Shown: piece by piece, positions 41,872-51,422 of the stretch
Layout: every line of letters begins with the position of its first letter
How positions within the stretch are numbered: position 1 is the first letter of the stretch
From: Bacteroidia bacterium
GTDB taxonomy: Bacteria; Bacteroidota; Bacteroidia; 2-12-FULL-35-15
Direction: 5' to 3'
DNA: 52,573 nt
Assembly (NCBI GenBank): GCA_016786925.1
Contig: JAEUTU010000021.1
Span: 1-52,573 of the forward strand
Translations under genes and position numbers: made by a program
Notes under the pieces: model-generated
The model's database searches: none
Told to the model about the DNA's origin: nothing
The model's input: only the letters and a program-made list of their open reading frames with translations

Positions 41872-43443
41872 ATGAATAAAGATTTTGGGAAAGGGATCAC
41901 ATTTAAGTATATAAAAAACGATCTTCCTTCCGGATTAGTAGTGTTTCTTGTGGCCTTGCCTTTGTGCTTGGGCATTGCTTTAGCATCAGGTGCTCCTCTG
42001 TTTTCAGGTATCATTGCAGGAATTGTGGGTGGAACTGTTGTTGCAATTTCCAGTGGCTCACCTTTAAGTGTTAGTGGACCGGCTGCTGGTCTTACAGTGA
42101 TTGTATTAAATGCGATCAATCAATTAGGCAGCTATGATACTTTTTTACTGGCAGTTGTATTAGCCGGATTGATACAGATTGCTTTGGGATTTTTAAAAGC
42201 AGGTATCATCGGTTATTACTTCCCTTCCAGTGTGATCAAAGGAATGTTAGCCGCAATTGGTATTATCCTAATATTAAAACAATTACCGCATGCAGTTGGA
42301 TATGACAAAGACAATGAAGGAGATTTCGATTTTATTCAAGCGGATGGCGAGAATACATTTTCTGAGATCATCAATTCTATCAACCATGTTCATCCGGGAG
42401 CTATCATTATTGCATCCATTTCTTTATTCATACTTATCATGTGGGAACGCCCTTTTTTAAAGAAATATAGTTTCTTTAAAATTGTTCCGGGAGCATTATT
42501 AGCCGTTATTTTAGGAATAGTGATCAACGAATGGTTTAAAATGAGTAAGCCGGAACTTTACTTATCGGGCGAGAAGCTAGTAAGCTTACCAGTAGCTAAT
42601 TCGGCAAATGAATTCATTGGTCAGTTTACCCTTCCCAATTTCAGTGCATTCGGAAACTACAAAGTATATGTAGTGGCCATCACCATTGCGATCATTGCCA
42701 GCCTAGAATCACTTTTAAGTGTTGAAGCGGCTGACAAACTCGATCCTTACAAACGAAATACTCCAACCAACAGAGAATTAAAAGCACAGGGATTAGGAAA
42801 TCTTGTTTCAGGATTAATTGGAGGATTACCACTAACAGCTGTTATTGTGAGAAGTTCTGCAAATGTAAACGCAGGAGGAAAAACAAAATTATCGGCTATT
42901 ATTCATGGGGTACTCCTTTTAGTAAGTGTTATCGGACTAGCAACAGTGTTGAACAAAATCCCACTAGCCTGTTTAGCGGCCTTACTATTATTAGTAGGAT
43001 ATAAGCTAGCTAAAATTTCTTTATTCAAATCAATGTATAAATTAGGATGGGATCAATTCTTACCATTTATTGTGACTGTAGTAGCCATTCAATTTTCCGA
43101 TCTATTAAAAGGAATTGGAATAGGAATGGCAGTCTCTGTTTTCTTTATTCTTAGAAACAATTATAAAAGATCTTACTTCTTTCAAAAGGACAAGCATAGT
43201 GAAGGCGAGTTAATTACTATCTCATTAGCAGAAGATGTTACATTCCTCAACAAAGGAAGCATCATGCAAACCTTAAGTCATTTACCAGAAAACTCAAATG
43301 TGGTGATCGATGGAAGCAAATCACACAATATCGACTTGGATGTGTTAGAGATCATACACGATTTCAAAAACACGGCAGAATTAAAGAACATTAAACTAGA
43401 ATTAAAAGCTATTCCTGAATTCACTGGATTAGCCGGACACTAA
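41872..43443 (+). CDS. SulP-family inorganic anion transporter
   Basis: A 523-residue inner-membrane transporter. The membrane part has the SulP features [31 protein letters not shown] and a conserved [16 protein letters not shown] stretch in the core. A short STAS-like domain (about residues 440-520: [18 protein letters not shown] ... VVIDGSK) is the cytoplasmic regulatory end. In bacteria this branch carries sulfate or bicarbonate. Its direct link to two carbonic anhydrase genes points to bicarbonate, but this is inference. The first carbonic anhydrase gene starts 11 bases after its stop. Confidence 0.9.
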   Translation: MNKDFGKGITFKYIKNDLPSGLVVFLVALPLCLGIALASGAPLFSGIIAGIVGGTVVAISSGSPLSVSGPAAGLTVIVLNAINQLGSYDTFLLAVVLAGLIQIALGFLKAGIIGYYFPSSVIKGMLAAIGIILILKQLPHAVGYDKDNEGDFDFIQADGENTFSEIINSINHVHPGAIIIASISLFILIMWERPFLKKYSFFKIVPGALLAVILGIVINEWFKMSKPELYLSGEKLVSLPVANSANEFIGQFTLPNFSAFGNYKVYVVAITIAIIASLESLLSVEAADKLDPYKRNTPTNRELKAQGLGNLVSGLIGGLPLTAVIVRSSANVNAGGKTKLSAIIHGVLLLVSVIGLATVLNKIPLACLAALLLLVGYKLAKISLFKSMYKLGWDQFLPFIVTVVAIQFSDLLKGIGIGMAVSVFFILRNNYKRSYFFQKDKHSEGELITISLAEDVTFLNKGSIMQTLSHLPENSNVVIDGSKSHNIDLDVLEIIHDFKNTAELKNIKLELKAIPEFTGLAGH

Positions 43444-43454
43444 AAAGCATTATC

Positions 43455-44108
43455 ATGGAAAAATCATATAACCGATTATTTGAAAACAATAAAAAATGGG
43501 TAAATACGAAACTTACGGAAAGCCCTGAATACTTTAAACAATTATCAAAAGGACAAACACCTGAATACCTATGGATCGGCTGCTCCGATAGTCGTGTTCC
43601 TGCTAATGAGATCACTGGAACAGAGCCGGGAGAAATGTTTGTTCATCGTAACATTGCAAACATGGTTGTACACAGCGATATGAACTTGCTAAGTGTGTTA
43701 TCGTATGCCGTTGAAGTATTAAAAGTGAAACACATTATTGTATGCGGACATTACGGCTGTGGAGGTGTTATGGCAGCAATGGGCAACAAGCAATATGGTT
43801 TGATCGACAACTGGTTAAGACATATTAAAGATGTATATCGTTTATATCAAGAAGAGTTAGATGCTATATCAGATGAAAAAGCTCGAGCAGATAGATTTGT
43901 AGAGTATAATGTAATGGAACAAGTGTTTGACCTTTGCAAAACATCCATCATTCAAAATGCATGGTCAAATAACCAAGAGTTACAAGTACATGGATGGGTG
44001 TATGACATTGCTGATGGATATATCAAAGATCTAAATGTTACATTTAAATGTAACAAAGATCTACCAAAAGTGTTTCAATTTAAAAATTTCGCTAAAACCT
44101 TAGCTTAA
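43455..44108 (+). CDS. can: Beta-class carbonic anhydrase (first copy)
   Basis: This zinc enzyme interconverts CO2 and bicarbonate. The 217-residue protein has the zinc ligands in [14 protein letters not shown] (Cys with the Asp-Arg pair) and [12 protein letters not shown] (His and Cys). The remaining strings [15 protein letters not shown] and [14 protein letters not shown] match the E. coli Can type, about 220 residues. It is translated from the same unit as SulP and ends with a terminator. The second copy at 44911 has a similar length and the same active site, so both are likely active. Confidence 0.93.
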   Translation: MEKSYNRLFENNKKWVNTKLTESPEYFKQLSKGQTPEYLWIGCSDSRVPANEITGTEPGEMFVHRNIANMVVHSDMNLLSVLSYAVEVLKVKHIIVCGHYGCGGVMAAMGNKQYGLIDNWLRHIKDVYRLYQEELDAISDEKARADRFVEYNVMEQVFDLCKTSIIQNAWSNNQELQVHGWVYDIADGYIKDLNVTFKCNKDLPKVFQFKNFAKTLA

Positions 44109-44120
44109 AACCTATCAACC

Positions 44121-44156
44121 AAAAGGACGGCTCAAATAATACTGAGCTGTCCTTTT
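44121..44156 (+). terminator. Terminator after the first carbonic anhydrase gene
   Basis: A 14-bp stem (44121-44134 with 44143-44156, one G-U wobble) with an 8-base loop and T-rich tail follows the stop codon by 12 bases. It ends just before the DUF2490 gene start. Confidence 0.85.
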
Positions 44157-44163
44157 CTTTTTT

Positions 44164-44862
44164 ATGAGATCAATACTCTACCTGATAGTACTTATCACTC
44201 CTCTCACCACCAATGCACAAATAACCAATTCGGAATTTGGCAATTGGATCATGGTATTCAATCAAACGCGTCTTCATGAAAAATGGAGTCTTCATTCAGA
44301 AGCTCAATTCAGAAGCTATTCATTAGATCCCAATACAGAACAGATCCTTTTAAGAGGTGGAGTGAATTTTCATTTAAACAAAAGTGTTGTTTTTACAGGG
44401 GGATATGGATGGATAACAAATTATGCTAATGATGGAGAAGTAATTAAAGATCAGCATACAGAGGAGCACAGAACCTGGCAACAAACAAGTTTAAAAAGCA
44501 ATTACGGACGTGTACAAATTGAACATCGATACAGATTAGAACAAAGGTGGATCAACAACTATAAGACAATTAATTACAAAGATAGAATCCGCTATTTATT
44601 ACGTGCAACTATTCCTTTTAATAAAAAGGATCTAGTTAAGAATACACTTTTTGCAAGCTTTTACAATGAACTTTTTATTCATTTTCAAAATGAACCATTT
44701 GACAGAAATCGTTTGTATGGAGCTCTTGGATTTCAATTCACAAATAAAAGCAATATTCAACTCGGCTATTTAGCACAAACGGTTAATAAAACAACTAAAC
44801 ATTATCTACAAATAGCAGTAAACTATAACATCGACTTCAGAAAAAAGGATTTAAATCAATAA
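44164..44862 (+). CDS. DUF2490 family outer-membrane protein
   Basis: A 232-residue exported protein. Signal peptide: residues 1 to about 18 (TTNAQ). The mature part is an alternating-strand sequence with aromatic residues at strand ends (FGNWIMVFNQTRLHEKWSLHS, QIEHRYRLEQRW, RLYGALGFQFTNKSN), which suits a small beta-barrel of DUF2490. Its role is not known. It lies between two carbonic anhydrase genes, both on the same strand. It may admit bicarbonate or another substrate through the outer membrane, but this is only context. Confidence 0.85.
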   Translation: MRSILYLIVLITPLTTNAQITNSEFGNWIMVFNQTRLHEKWSLHSEAQFRSYSLDPNTEQILLRGGVNFHLNKSVVFTGGYGWITNYANDGEVIKDQHTEEHRTWQQTSLKSNYGRVQIEHRYRLEQRWINNYKTINYKDRIRYLLRATIPFNKKDLVKNTLFASFYNELFIHFQNEPFDRNRLYGALGFQFTNKSNIQLGYLAQTVNKTTKHYLQIAVNYNIDFRKKDLNQ

Positions 44863-44893
44863 TTGTAAAACCCGAAAATAAATTCTAAATTTA
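44863..44893 (+). promoter_or_regulatory. Candidate promoter for the second carbonic anhydrase
   Basis: TTG (44863-44865), 20 bases, then TAAATTTA (44886-44893), one mismatch to the consensus. The ATG follows 17 bases later, so the second copy can be expressed separately from the SulP unit. Confidence 0.45.
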
Positions 44894-44910
44894 CATTAAG
44901 CAGATTATCT

Positions 44911-45543
44911 ATGAAAAACAGTTATAACAGATTACTCGAAGGAAACAAGAAATGGTCGGAGCAAAAATTAAAAGAAGATCCAGATTATTTTAAAGGCTTA
45001 ACACTAGGACAAAACCCTGAATATCTATGGATCGGCTGCTCTGATAGTCGCGTCCCTGCGAACGAAATAACCGGAACGCAATCAGGTGAAATATTTGTAC
45101 ATCGTAATATTGCCAACATGGTGGTACATACAGATATGAACTTATTGAGTGTACTCTATTATGCAGTGGAGGTACTGCATGTAAAACATATTATCTTATG
45201 TGGGCATTATGGTTGTGGTGGGGTAATTGCAGCGATGGGCAACAAAGACAATGGTTTCGTAAACAACTGGTTAAGAAACATTAAAGAAGTATATGAGAAG
45301 AATAAGGCAGAATTAGAAGCCATTTCAGATATCAAGCAGAGAGAGAACCGCCTTGTTGAACTGAATGTAATTGCACAAGTTAAAAACTTAGGAAAAACAA
45401 GGATCGTACAACGAGCTTGGAAAAAAGGGGAATTACAAGTCCATGGTTGGGTATATGGATTCAACAATGGATTAATTACTGATCTGAATGTGATGATGGA
45501 TGAGATTGATGATGTGGAACCTATTTTCAGATATGATCTATAA
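44911..45543 (+). CDS. can: Beta-class carbonic anhydrase (second copy)
   Basis: A 210-residue Can-type beta-carbonic anhydrase, paralogue of the gene at 43455. Zinc ligands and catalytic pair lie in [14 protein letters not shown] and [12 protein letters not shown]. The differences are mostly in the C-terminal third (KQRENRLVELNVIAQVKNLGK). It carries its own candidate promoter and a strong terminator. A tandem pair of related enzymes around a barrel protein may allow different levels or conditions of use; both could be cytoplasmic, since no signal peptide is present. Confidence 0.93.
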   Translation: MKNSYNRLLEGNKKWSEQKLKEDPDYFKGLTLGQNPEYLWIGCSDSRVPANEITGTQSGEIFVHRNIANMVVHTDMNLLSVLYYAVEVLHVKHIILCGHYGCGGVIAAMGNKDNGFVNNWLRNIKEVYEKNKAELEAISDIKQRENRLVELNVIAQVKNLGKTRIVQRAWKKGELQVHGWVYGFNNGLITDLNVMMDEIDDVEPIFRYDL

Positions 45544-45577
45544 ATAAAAAGAGCCGGTTAAACCGGCTCTTTTTATT
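45543..45577. terminator. Strong bidirectional terminator
   Basis: Perfect 17-bp arms (45543-45559 and 45561-45577) with a GAGCCGG core and A5/T5 segments. It separates the second carbonic anhydrase gene from the convergent anti-sigma-like gene, whose stop codon at 45573 lies inside it. Confidence 0.9.
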
Positions 45578-46910
45578 TTCCTACTGAAAATGCCAGTTTC
45601 CCTGCATTCAGAGCGTATGCTGTTACTTCTCCTTGTTCATTATAGGAAGGATCAACATTAATATCTTTTCCTGTTAGTTTACTTACCCCTTTTGCTACTA
45701 ATTGAGCTAAATCCCAGCCCGAAAGCTTTTTATAACGTCCTGTTTTTTTCTGTTGCAAAGCCTCATCCTCATCTAATGCTTTTTGTTTGATCTTAGACAC
45801 GGCCATTTCTTTTAAAGAAAGATACTCCGCATTTCCTATGGCTTGCTTAATAGAGGGCACATACTTTTGTTGTTCAGCAGTAGAAGTCTTAGATGAGTTA
45901 TTCGCAAGAGATGGTGTATTTTCATTAGAAATAACGGAATTGGCCGTTGACAGCTCCGGATTCTCTTTCTGTAGAGTCTTTTCTGAAGTGCTATTTTGAA
46001 CAGAAGCCAGCATTTTATTTCCTTCCTTCTGAGTAGATCTATTCTTTTTTACTTTAACAACAGATTTTTTTTCTGTTGAAGCCACAAGAGCTGTAGCCGT
46101 TTCCTGTTCAATCGCAGGACTAAGGCTTATGCTTGTATTCTCTGCTACAGCATTTGCATCCTTCAACTGAATAGTATCAATCGTTGAAGCATAATTTTCA
46201 ATGGAAGCCGGCTTATTCAAAAAAGTAAACAAGCCAATAAGAAGCGCTACTGATGCTGCAGTTGCAACATAATAATAAAAAGGAATAGCTTTTCTCTCGT
46301 TGCGCTTTAACTCCGCTTTATCGGGATAAACAATAGCTGGATCAGCTACTATTTTAGCTTTTGAAAAAAGGAGATATTCACTATTTAATACCGCATCTGA
46401 CATCAATTGTTTTTCCAACATTTTTTGTTCATCGGCACTTAACAGACCTTCCAATGAGGAGATCAGTATTGTATCAGAAGCCGACTCTTGTTGATAAGGC
46501 AATAAAGATGGGATCATTTTAAGATCCGATTTTTTATCAAAAAGGACCGAATGATCAGGGCTTACTTTTGCGCGTTTATATAATTCAAGATCTTTTTGAA
46601 AATGGGGATGTTGCTTTATATACTGTTCTAGAATATCATTCTCAATAGGAAGTAATTCTCCTTCTATTTTTTTTACCAAAAATTCATCAATGTTCTCCGG
46701 GGTAACCTCCTTTTTTAGCTCCGATTTACCCTTAAACGAAATATTCATTTCATCATCTGTTAAAGAAAAATTCTCAAACGACTCAAACTCTTCTTTTAAC
46801 TCAGGATGCTGCTCTAAAAATAATAACAATTCAGCCACTTCTTGCGGTGCAAGATTTCCTTCATGATAATCAAGGAAAAAGGCTTCGTAGTTATGTTTAT
46901 TAATATTCAT
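45573..46910 (-). CDS. Anti-sigma-factor-like membrane protein with triplicated N-terminal module
   Basis: A 445-residue protein directly after the ECF sigma gene. The start is set at 46910 (four bases after the sigma stop), since the longer frame would begin inside the sigma gene. The N-terminal cytoplasmic part holds three similar modules (about 12-66, 78-131 and 149-202) of the form EGxLxxxExxxLExxLxxHPxxxxE...F-x-KxELK. A membrane helix spans about 211-231. The rest, with low-complexity Ser/Thr/Lys segments, would be periplasmic and ends in a small conserved part (YKKLSGWDLAQLVAKGVSKLTG). No zinc-binding HxxxCxxC motif of classic anti-sigma factors is present. Sigma control is inferred from gene order. 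Confidence 0.7.
   Translation of the reverse strand: MNINKHNYEAFFLDYHEGNLAPQEVAELLLFLEQHPELKEEFESFENFSLTDDEMNISFKGKSELKKEVTPENIDEFLVKKIEGELLPIENDILEQYIKQHPHFQKDLELYKRAKVSPDHSVLFDKKSDLKMIPSLLPYQQESASDTILISSLEGLLSADEQKMLEKQLMSDAVLNSEYLLFSKAKIVADPAIVYPDKAELKRNERKAIPFYYYVATAASVALLIGLFTFLNKPASIENYASTIDTIQLKDANAVAENTSISLSPAIEQETATALVASTEKKSVVKVKKNRSTQKEGNKMLASVQNSTSEKTLQKENPELSTANSVISNENTPSLANNSSKTSTAEQQKYVPSIKQAIGNAEYLSLKEMAVSKIKQKALDEDEALQQKKTGRYKKLSGWDLAQLVAKGVSKLTGKDINVDPSYNEQGEVTAYALNAGKLAFSVGK
46305..46877 (-). repeat. Three tandem coding modules of the anti-sigma-like protein
   Basis: The modules cover about 55 codons each with short linkers. They keep an EGxL opening, a run with HP or SD in the middle and a KxELK end. 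They have diverged at the base level, so this is an old protein-level duplication. Confidence 0.6.
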
Positions 46911-46914
46911 TTTC

Positions 46915-47400
46915 TTAAATAACGTTTTCCATAGCACCTATGTAATTCTTTAAAAAGGTGCGGGCTCTAAAAATATAGACTTTCACTTGCGATTCATTCA
47001 ACCCGGTCACCTCTCCTATTTCCGCATAATTATATCCTTCGTAATCGCGGAGCATGATCACAGAACGCTGTATCTCAGGCAACTTACCTAATGCTTCATT
47101 CAATATTTCTTTCAGATCGCTGTACTGACGGCTGTGACTCAAACTATACATATTGGCTTCCGACATATCACCTTGCTTTTTATCTCTTCTGATACGATCG
47201 ATCATGGTCCGGTAAGCAGTCGTAAACATGTAAGATTTGGCATTGGTGCTTTCTACTTCAGAAACCTTTATCCATAGCTTTTCATAAGTATCCTGCACAA
47301 TATCGCGCGCTTTCTCTTCATCCTTTACATTTTTAAGGATGAATCGATATAGATTATCTGCATATAAGTCAACACACTTGTTGAATTCTTCTGCGGTCAT
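46915..47400 (-). CDS. ECF-type RNA polymerase sigma factor
   Basis: A 161-residue sigma factor with region 2 (LYADNLYRFILKNVKDEEKARDIVQDTYEKLWIKV split by helix 2.2, then SYMFTTAYRTMIDRIRRDKK) and region 4 (LPEIQRSVIMLRDYEGYNYAEIGEVTGLNESQVKVYIFRARTFLKNYI). It recruits RNA polymerase to a set of genes in response to a signal held by its partner. The anti-sigma-like membrane protein starts four bases after its stop codon. The pair is the standard sigma/anti-sigma layout. Its targets cannot be read from the window. Confidence 0.93.
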   Translation of the reverse strand: MTAEEFNKCVDLYADNLYRFILKNVKDEEKARDIVQDTYEKLWIKVSEVESTNAKSYMFTTAYRTMIDRIRRDKKQGDMSEANMYSLSHSRQYSDLKEILNEALGKLPEIQRSVIMLRDYEGYNYAEIGEVTGLNESQVKVYIFRARTFLKNYIGAMENVI

Positions 47401-47491
47401 TTTTTAGCGTTTTTTGTGCAAGTTCATGATTAGGACGCAATAGCCCTATAAAAGTTACAGCCCCAAATACTTTTTTCTAAATAAATCGTAA

Positions 47492-50329
47492 CTAATGAGC
47501 TTCCAGCCAGTTATGACCTGTACCCAAACCAATTTCCATCGGAACTTTCATTGTTGGCATAGCCGTTTTCATCCGATGAGAAACGATATGTTTTACCATA
47601 TCCATTTCTTCGTTCCATACATCGAAAACCAATTCATCATGCACTTGAAGAATCATTTTTGACTTCAATTTCTGTACTTTAAAATCATGATGAATATTGA
47701 TCATCGCAATTTTGATCATATCGGCAGCACTGCCCTGAATAGGAGCATTAATAGCATTTCTTTCTGCAAAACCACGGACAGTATGGTTGCTGGAGTTAAT
47801 ATCTCTTAAATATCGTCTACGCCCCATGATGGTCTCTACATATCCTTTTTCACGGGCTAATTCAATACTTTCATCCATATACGCCTTAATGCGGGGATAT
47901 TTCTGAAAATAGTTATCGATGATAGCTGCCGCTTCTTTCCGGGGAATATTTAAGCGTTCAGATAGTCCAAATGCTGAAATTCCATAGATGATCCCAAAGT
48001 TGACCATTTTAGCATTTCTCCGCATTTCAGATGTAACATCCTCTAAATACACATTGTAAACTTTAGCAGCAGTAGCCGCGTGAATATCCAATCCTTGCTG
48101 AAAAGCTTCCACCATGCCTTCATCTCCACTCAACTCGGCAATGATCCTCAACTCTATTTGAGAATAATCGGCCGACATAAGCGTATAATTTTCTCCTCTT
48201 GGAATAAATGCTTTTCTGATCTCCCTTCCACGCTCAGTGCGGATAGGAATATTTTGAAGATTCGGATTATCCGAGCTTAATCTTCCTGTTACAGCCACAA
48301 CTTGATTAAAGGAAGTATGAATACGGTGTGTTGTAGGATTTACCAATTCAGGCAAGGTGTCTACATACGTATTCTTTAGTTTTACCAATTCACGATAATC
48401 CAATATTTTACCAACGATCTCATGTTTCCCAACCAATTTTACAAGTACATCCTCCCCTGTTGCATACTGTCCTGTTTTTGTCTTTTTAGGCTTTTCAGCG
48501 ATCTGAAGTACTTCAAATAGAATATCCCCAACTTGTTTAGGAGAAGACACATTAAATGGAGTTCCTGCCAATTTTTGTATCTCTGCTTCTATATGCTGAA
48601 TATCGTGTTCCAGCTTTTGAGAAAGTTCTTTTAAAGCCGACTTATCCAATGTAACACCTTCCGATTCCATATCAGCCAAAACAGGTATTAGTGGAATTTC
48701 AATCTCTTCGAATAATTTTTTCGTATGTGTTTCGGTTAGCATGGGCTCAAAAACATCTTTCAGCTGCAAGGTTATGTCGGCATCCTCAGCAGCATATTCT
48801 TTGATCAACTCTGTATCCACCGAACGCATACTCAATTGGTCTTTCCCCTTTTTCCCGATCAAGGTTTCAATGGAAACCGGTGAATAGCTCAAATAGGTTT
48901 CGGCCAAGACATTCATATTGTGGCGCATATCAGGCTGAATAAGGAAATGAGCGATCATCGTATCAAACATCTTTCCTCTTATTTCTACTCCATAATTTTT
49001 CAAAACCAAAAGGTCATATTTAATATTCTGTCCCACTTTTGTGATGAGTTCGTTTTCAAAAAAGGGCTTAAACTCATTCACGATTTCCTGAGCTATCGCT
49101 TTTTCTTCGGGCACAGGTATATAAAATGCTTCATTTGATTTGAAAGCAAATGACATACCTACTAACTCCGCCACATGCGCATCTAAACCGGTTGTTTCGG
49201 TATCAAAACAAACAACCGATTGCTTGCTTAAATTATTGATCAAGTCCACTCTTTTTTCTTTTGTATCGATCAAATGATAGTGATGCGACACATCCTTGAT
49301 AGTGCGAAATGCGGTCATTTCTTCTTCAAAAGGCATTTCCGTTACTACAGGATCCTGATCATTCGCAGCAAAAAGATCCGTTTGATTAGGGTCTGATTTT
49401 TTAGCAGGTTTGGCTTTTTCTATCTCGGGTTCAGCTACTGTAATATCTTCTCCTAATATCTGTTGCGCTAATCGTCTAAACTCTAATTCGGTGAACAATT
49501 CTTTCAGTGCTTCTTTATTCGGCTCCTCCATCATTAGCGCTTTTTCATCAAATTCGATAGGAACATCACAAATGATGGTAGCAAGGCGCTTCGACTGAAT
49601 AGCCATATCCTTATTCAACTCCACTTTTTCTTTCAGTTTTCCTTTTAGCTTATCTGTATTTTGAAGCAAATTCTCGATAGAGCCAAAATCTTTGATCAGC
49701 TGAATGGCAGTTTTTTCACCCACTCCAGGAATTCCGGGAATATTATCCACCTTATCTCCCATCAAACCTAAAATATCGATCAGTTGATCTACATTTTGAA
49801 TTTCCCATTTCTTACACACCTCTGCAGGGCCTAACACCTCAGCTCCATTTCCCAATCGTGCTGGTTTATAAATATAAATATGATCAGAAACAAGCTGACC
49901 ATAATCCTTATCAGGCGTCATCATGTATGTTATATAACCATGCTGTTCTGCTTTCTTAGCAAGTGTTCCGATCACATCATCCGCCTCATAACCATTAGAA
50001 TATAGCACAGGAATATGAAACCCTTCAATCAATCTTTTTATGTAAGGAATAGCAGTACGCAGATCTTCCGGCATCTCTTCACGGTTTGCCTTATAATCGG
50101 CAAATTCAACATGGCGGACAGTAGGTTCAGACGTATCAAACACCACAGCAATGTGTGTTGGTTTTTCCTTTTTCAGAACTTCCAGTAATGTATTGGTGAA
50201 ACCTAAAATAGCGGATGTATTTAAGCCTTTTGAATTAACGCGGTGATTATTACTAAAAGCAAAGTAAGCACGATAGATCAATGCAAAAGCATCGAGTAAA
50301 AAAAGTTTTTTGGGATTTTCTGCAGTCAT
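47492..50329 (-). CDS. polA: DNA polymerase I
   Basis: Pol I removes RNA primers and fills gaps in DNA replication and repair. The 945-residue protein has three complete domains. The N-terminal 5'-3' exonuclease shows FDTSEPTVRH and GYEADDVIGTLA. The proofreading exonuclease shows CFDTETTGL, GQNIKYDLLVL and YAAEDADITLQ, so its metal ligands are intact. The polymerase shows motif A MSADYSQIELRI, motif B RRNAKMVNFGIIYGIS and motif C LQVHDELVF. The start at 50329 begins MTAENPKKLFLLDAFALIYRAY, a normal opening. Nothing is unusual. Confidence 0.97.
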   Translation of the reverse strand: MTAENPKKLFLLDAFALIYRAYFAFSNNHRVNSKGLNTSAILGFTNTLLEVLKKEKPTHIAVVFDTSEPTVRHVEFADYKANREEMPEDLRTAIPYIKRLIEGFHIPVLYSNGYEADDVIGTLAKKAEQHGYITYMMTPDKDYGQLVSDHIYIYKPARLGNGAEVLGPAEVCKKWEIQNVDQLIDILGLMGDKVDNIPGIPGVGEKTAIQLIKDFGSIENLLQNTDKLKGKLKEKVELNKDMAIQSKRLATIICDVPIEFDEKALMMEEPNKEALKELFTELEFRRLAQQILGEDITVAEPEIEKAKPAKKSDPNQTDLFAANDQDPVVTEMPFEEEMTAFRTIKDVSHHYHLIDTKEKRVDLINNLSKQSVVCFDTETTGLDAHVAELVGMSFAFKSNEAFYIPVPEEKAIAQEIVNEFKPFFENELITKVGQNIKYDLLVLKNYGVEIRGKMFDTMIAHFLIQPDMRHNMNVLAETYLSYSPVSIETLIGKKGKDQLSMRSVDTELIKEYAAEDADITLQLKDVFEPMLTETHTKKLFEEIEIPLIPVLADMESEGVTLDKSALKELSQKLEHDIQHIEAEIQKLAGTPFNVSSPKQVGDILFEVLQIAEKPKKTKTGQYATGEDVLVKLVGKHEIVGKILDYRELVKLKNTYVDTLPELVNPTTHRIHTSFNQVVAVTGRLSSDNPNLQNIPIRTERGREIRKAFIPRGENYTLMSADYSQIELRIIAELSGDEGMVEAFQQGLDIHAATAAKVYNVYLEDVTSEMRRNAKMVNFGIIYGISAFGLSERLNIPRKEAAAIIDNYFQKYPRIKAYMDESIELAREKGYVETIMGRRRYLRDINSSNHTVRGFAERNAINAPIQGSAADMIKIAMINIHHDFKVQKLKSKMILQVHDELVFDVWNEEMDMVKHIVSHRMKTAMPTMKVPMEIGLGTGHNWLEAH

Positions 50330-50404
50330 AATTTCAACTATTTAATTCTATAAAAATAGCCGAAATATTAATGCTAAAATGAAAGGATTATCAACAAATT
50401 CACT

Positions 50405-50905
50405 CTATTTCTTTCTAATGGCATATACTAATTCATCAAGTAGAACACCATTCTTTAAAAGTGTTTTTTCAAATCGTGCTTCCAGTTTAAACCCTGACTT
50501 TTCGAGCACCTTCTGTGAAGCAATATTGGTTCCGAAGGGTCGGGCAAATATACGATCGACATCAAAATTTTTGAATCCATATTCCACCATAAGTGGAATT
50601 GCCGCGGAAATAATTCCTTTACCCCAATGTTGTTCTGCTAACCAATATCCTAACTCTGCGTTTTTGCGTTGAATATCATCTTGAGGATGAATGCCGATCC
50701 CGCCAACTACTTCATCATTTATGACAATAGCCATAACATTGGTGGGCATATTTTTCATCGTATTTTGAATAAAATTCAGACCATGCTCCCTGCTGTAAGG
50801 ATGCGGGAATTTATTCGTTAAATTAGCTGCAACATTAGGATTGTTGGCATATTTGACTAAACTTTCCAGATCATTGATATTAAAAGGACGAAGGATAAAG
50901 TTCAT
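50405..50905 (-). CDS. GNAT family N-acetyltransferase (RimJ/RimL-like)
   Basis: A 166-residue GNAT fold enzyme with the acetyl-CoA binding region AELGYWLAEQHWGKGIIS, in which QHWGKG matches the R/Q-x-x-G-x-G/A pattern, followed by RPFGTNIASQKVLEKSGF. This branch acetylates N-termini, ribosomal proteins or small molecules. The acceptor is unknown. It is preceded by the NTR-like lipoprotein gene with an 8-base gap, suggesting cotranscription. Confidence 0.9.
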   Translation of the reverse strand: MNFILRPFNINDLESLVKYANNPNVAANLTNKFPHPYSREHGLNFIQNTMKNMPTNVMAIVINDEVVGGIGIHPQDDIQRKNAELGYWLAEQHWGKGIISAAIPLMVEYGFKNFDVDRIFARPFGTNIASQKVLEKSGFKLEARFEKTLLKNGVLLDELVYAIRKK

Positions 50906-50913
50906 AAAAAAAA

Positions 50914-51408
50914 CTATTTTTTAGCAGTAAGAGAATCTAACTTTAAAAGCTCCCGCTCATAATCTTGTTTTCGCTTATTGTATTTCGATAGGACTTCAGA
51001 CCGCTGTGTATATTCGTTCATGAAATATTTTTTCAAAGGGAATAACAGTCTTCTATCACTACAAGAATGGTAAACATAACTACCATTTTCCAGACAACAG
51101 TACATTAAATATTTTTTACCAATACTTTCATGCAATTCTTTTTTTTGAAAATAGAACCCGCAACTACTCCTAGTCGATCTTACCACAAGTGTTTTTAAAG
51201 GTTTTCCTTTGAACAGTTGAAGCACTTTAAATGTAATATCCACATCATAGCCATCAATATCAATCGTATCTACCTTTATTATTTTACCTTCAAAAACAAC
51301 AGCAGAACTATCGATAAGGGCTTGACTCAATTGAGGCCCTTTACAGAAGCAGGAAACATTCAAATATATAAATACTATTAGGAAAAATATATAAACAAGC
51401 CGTTTCAT
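50914..51408 (-). CDS. NTR/TIMP-like lipoprotein
   Basis: A 164-residue exported protein. I moved the start from 51486 to 51408. The shorter form begins with a standard signal (MKRLVYIFFLIVFIYLNV) ending at SCFC, and a -7 box lies between the two ATGs. After the cysteines comes a beta-barrel of the tissue-inhibitor (NTR) type: ALIDSSAVVFEGKIIKVD, then VTFKVL-like strands with FKGKPLKTLVV, and a CGFYF with late YLMYCC, giving candidate disulfides. Similar proteins are common in Bacteroidota and lack proven protease partners. The terminal helix (KYNKRKQDYERELLKLDS) is charged. Confidence 0.72.
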   Translation of the reverse strand: MKRLVYIFFLIVFIYLNVSCFCKGPQLSQALIDSSAVVFEGKIIKVDTIDIDGYDVDITFKVLQLFKGKPLKTLVVRSTRSSCGFYFQKKELHESIGKKYLMYCCLENGSYVYHSCSDRRLLFPLKKYFMNEYTQRSEVLSKYNKRKQDYERELLKLDSLTAKK

Positions 51409-51422
51409 TTTATTTGTTTTAT

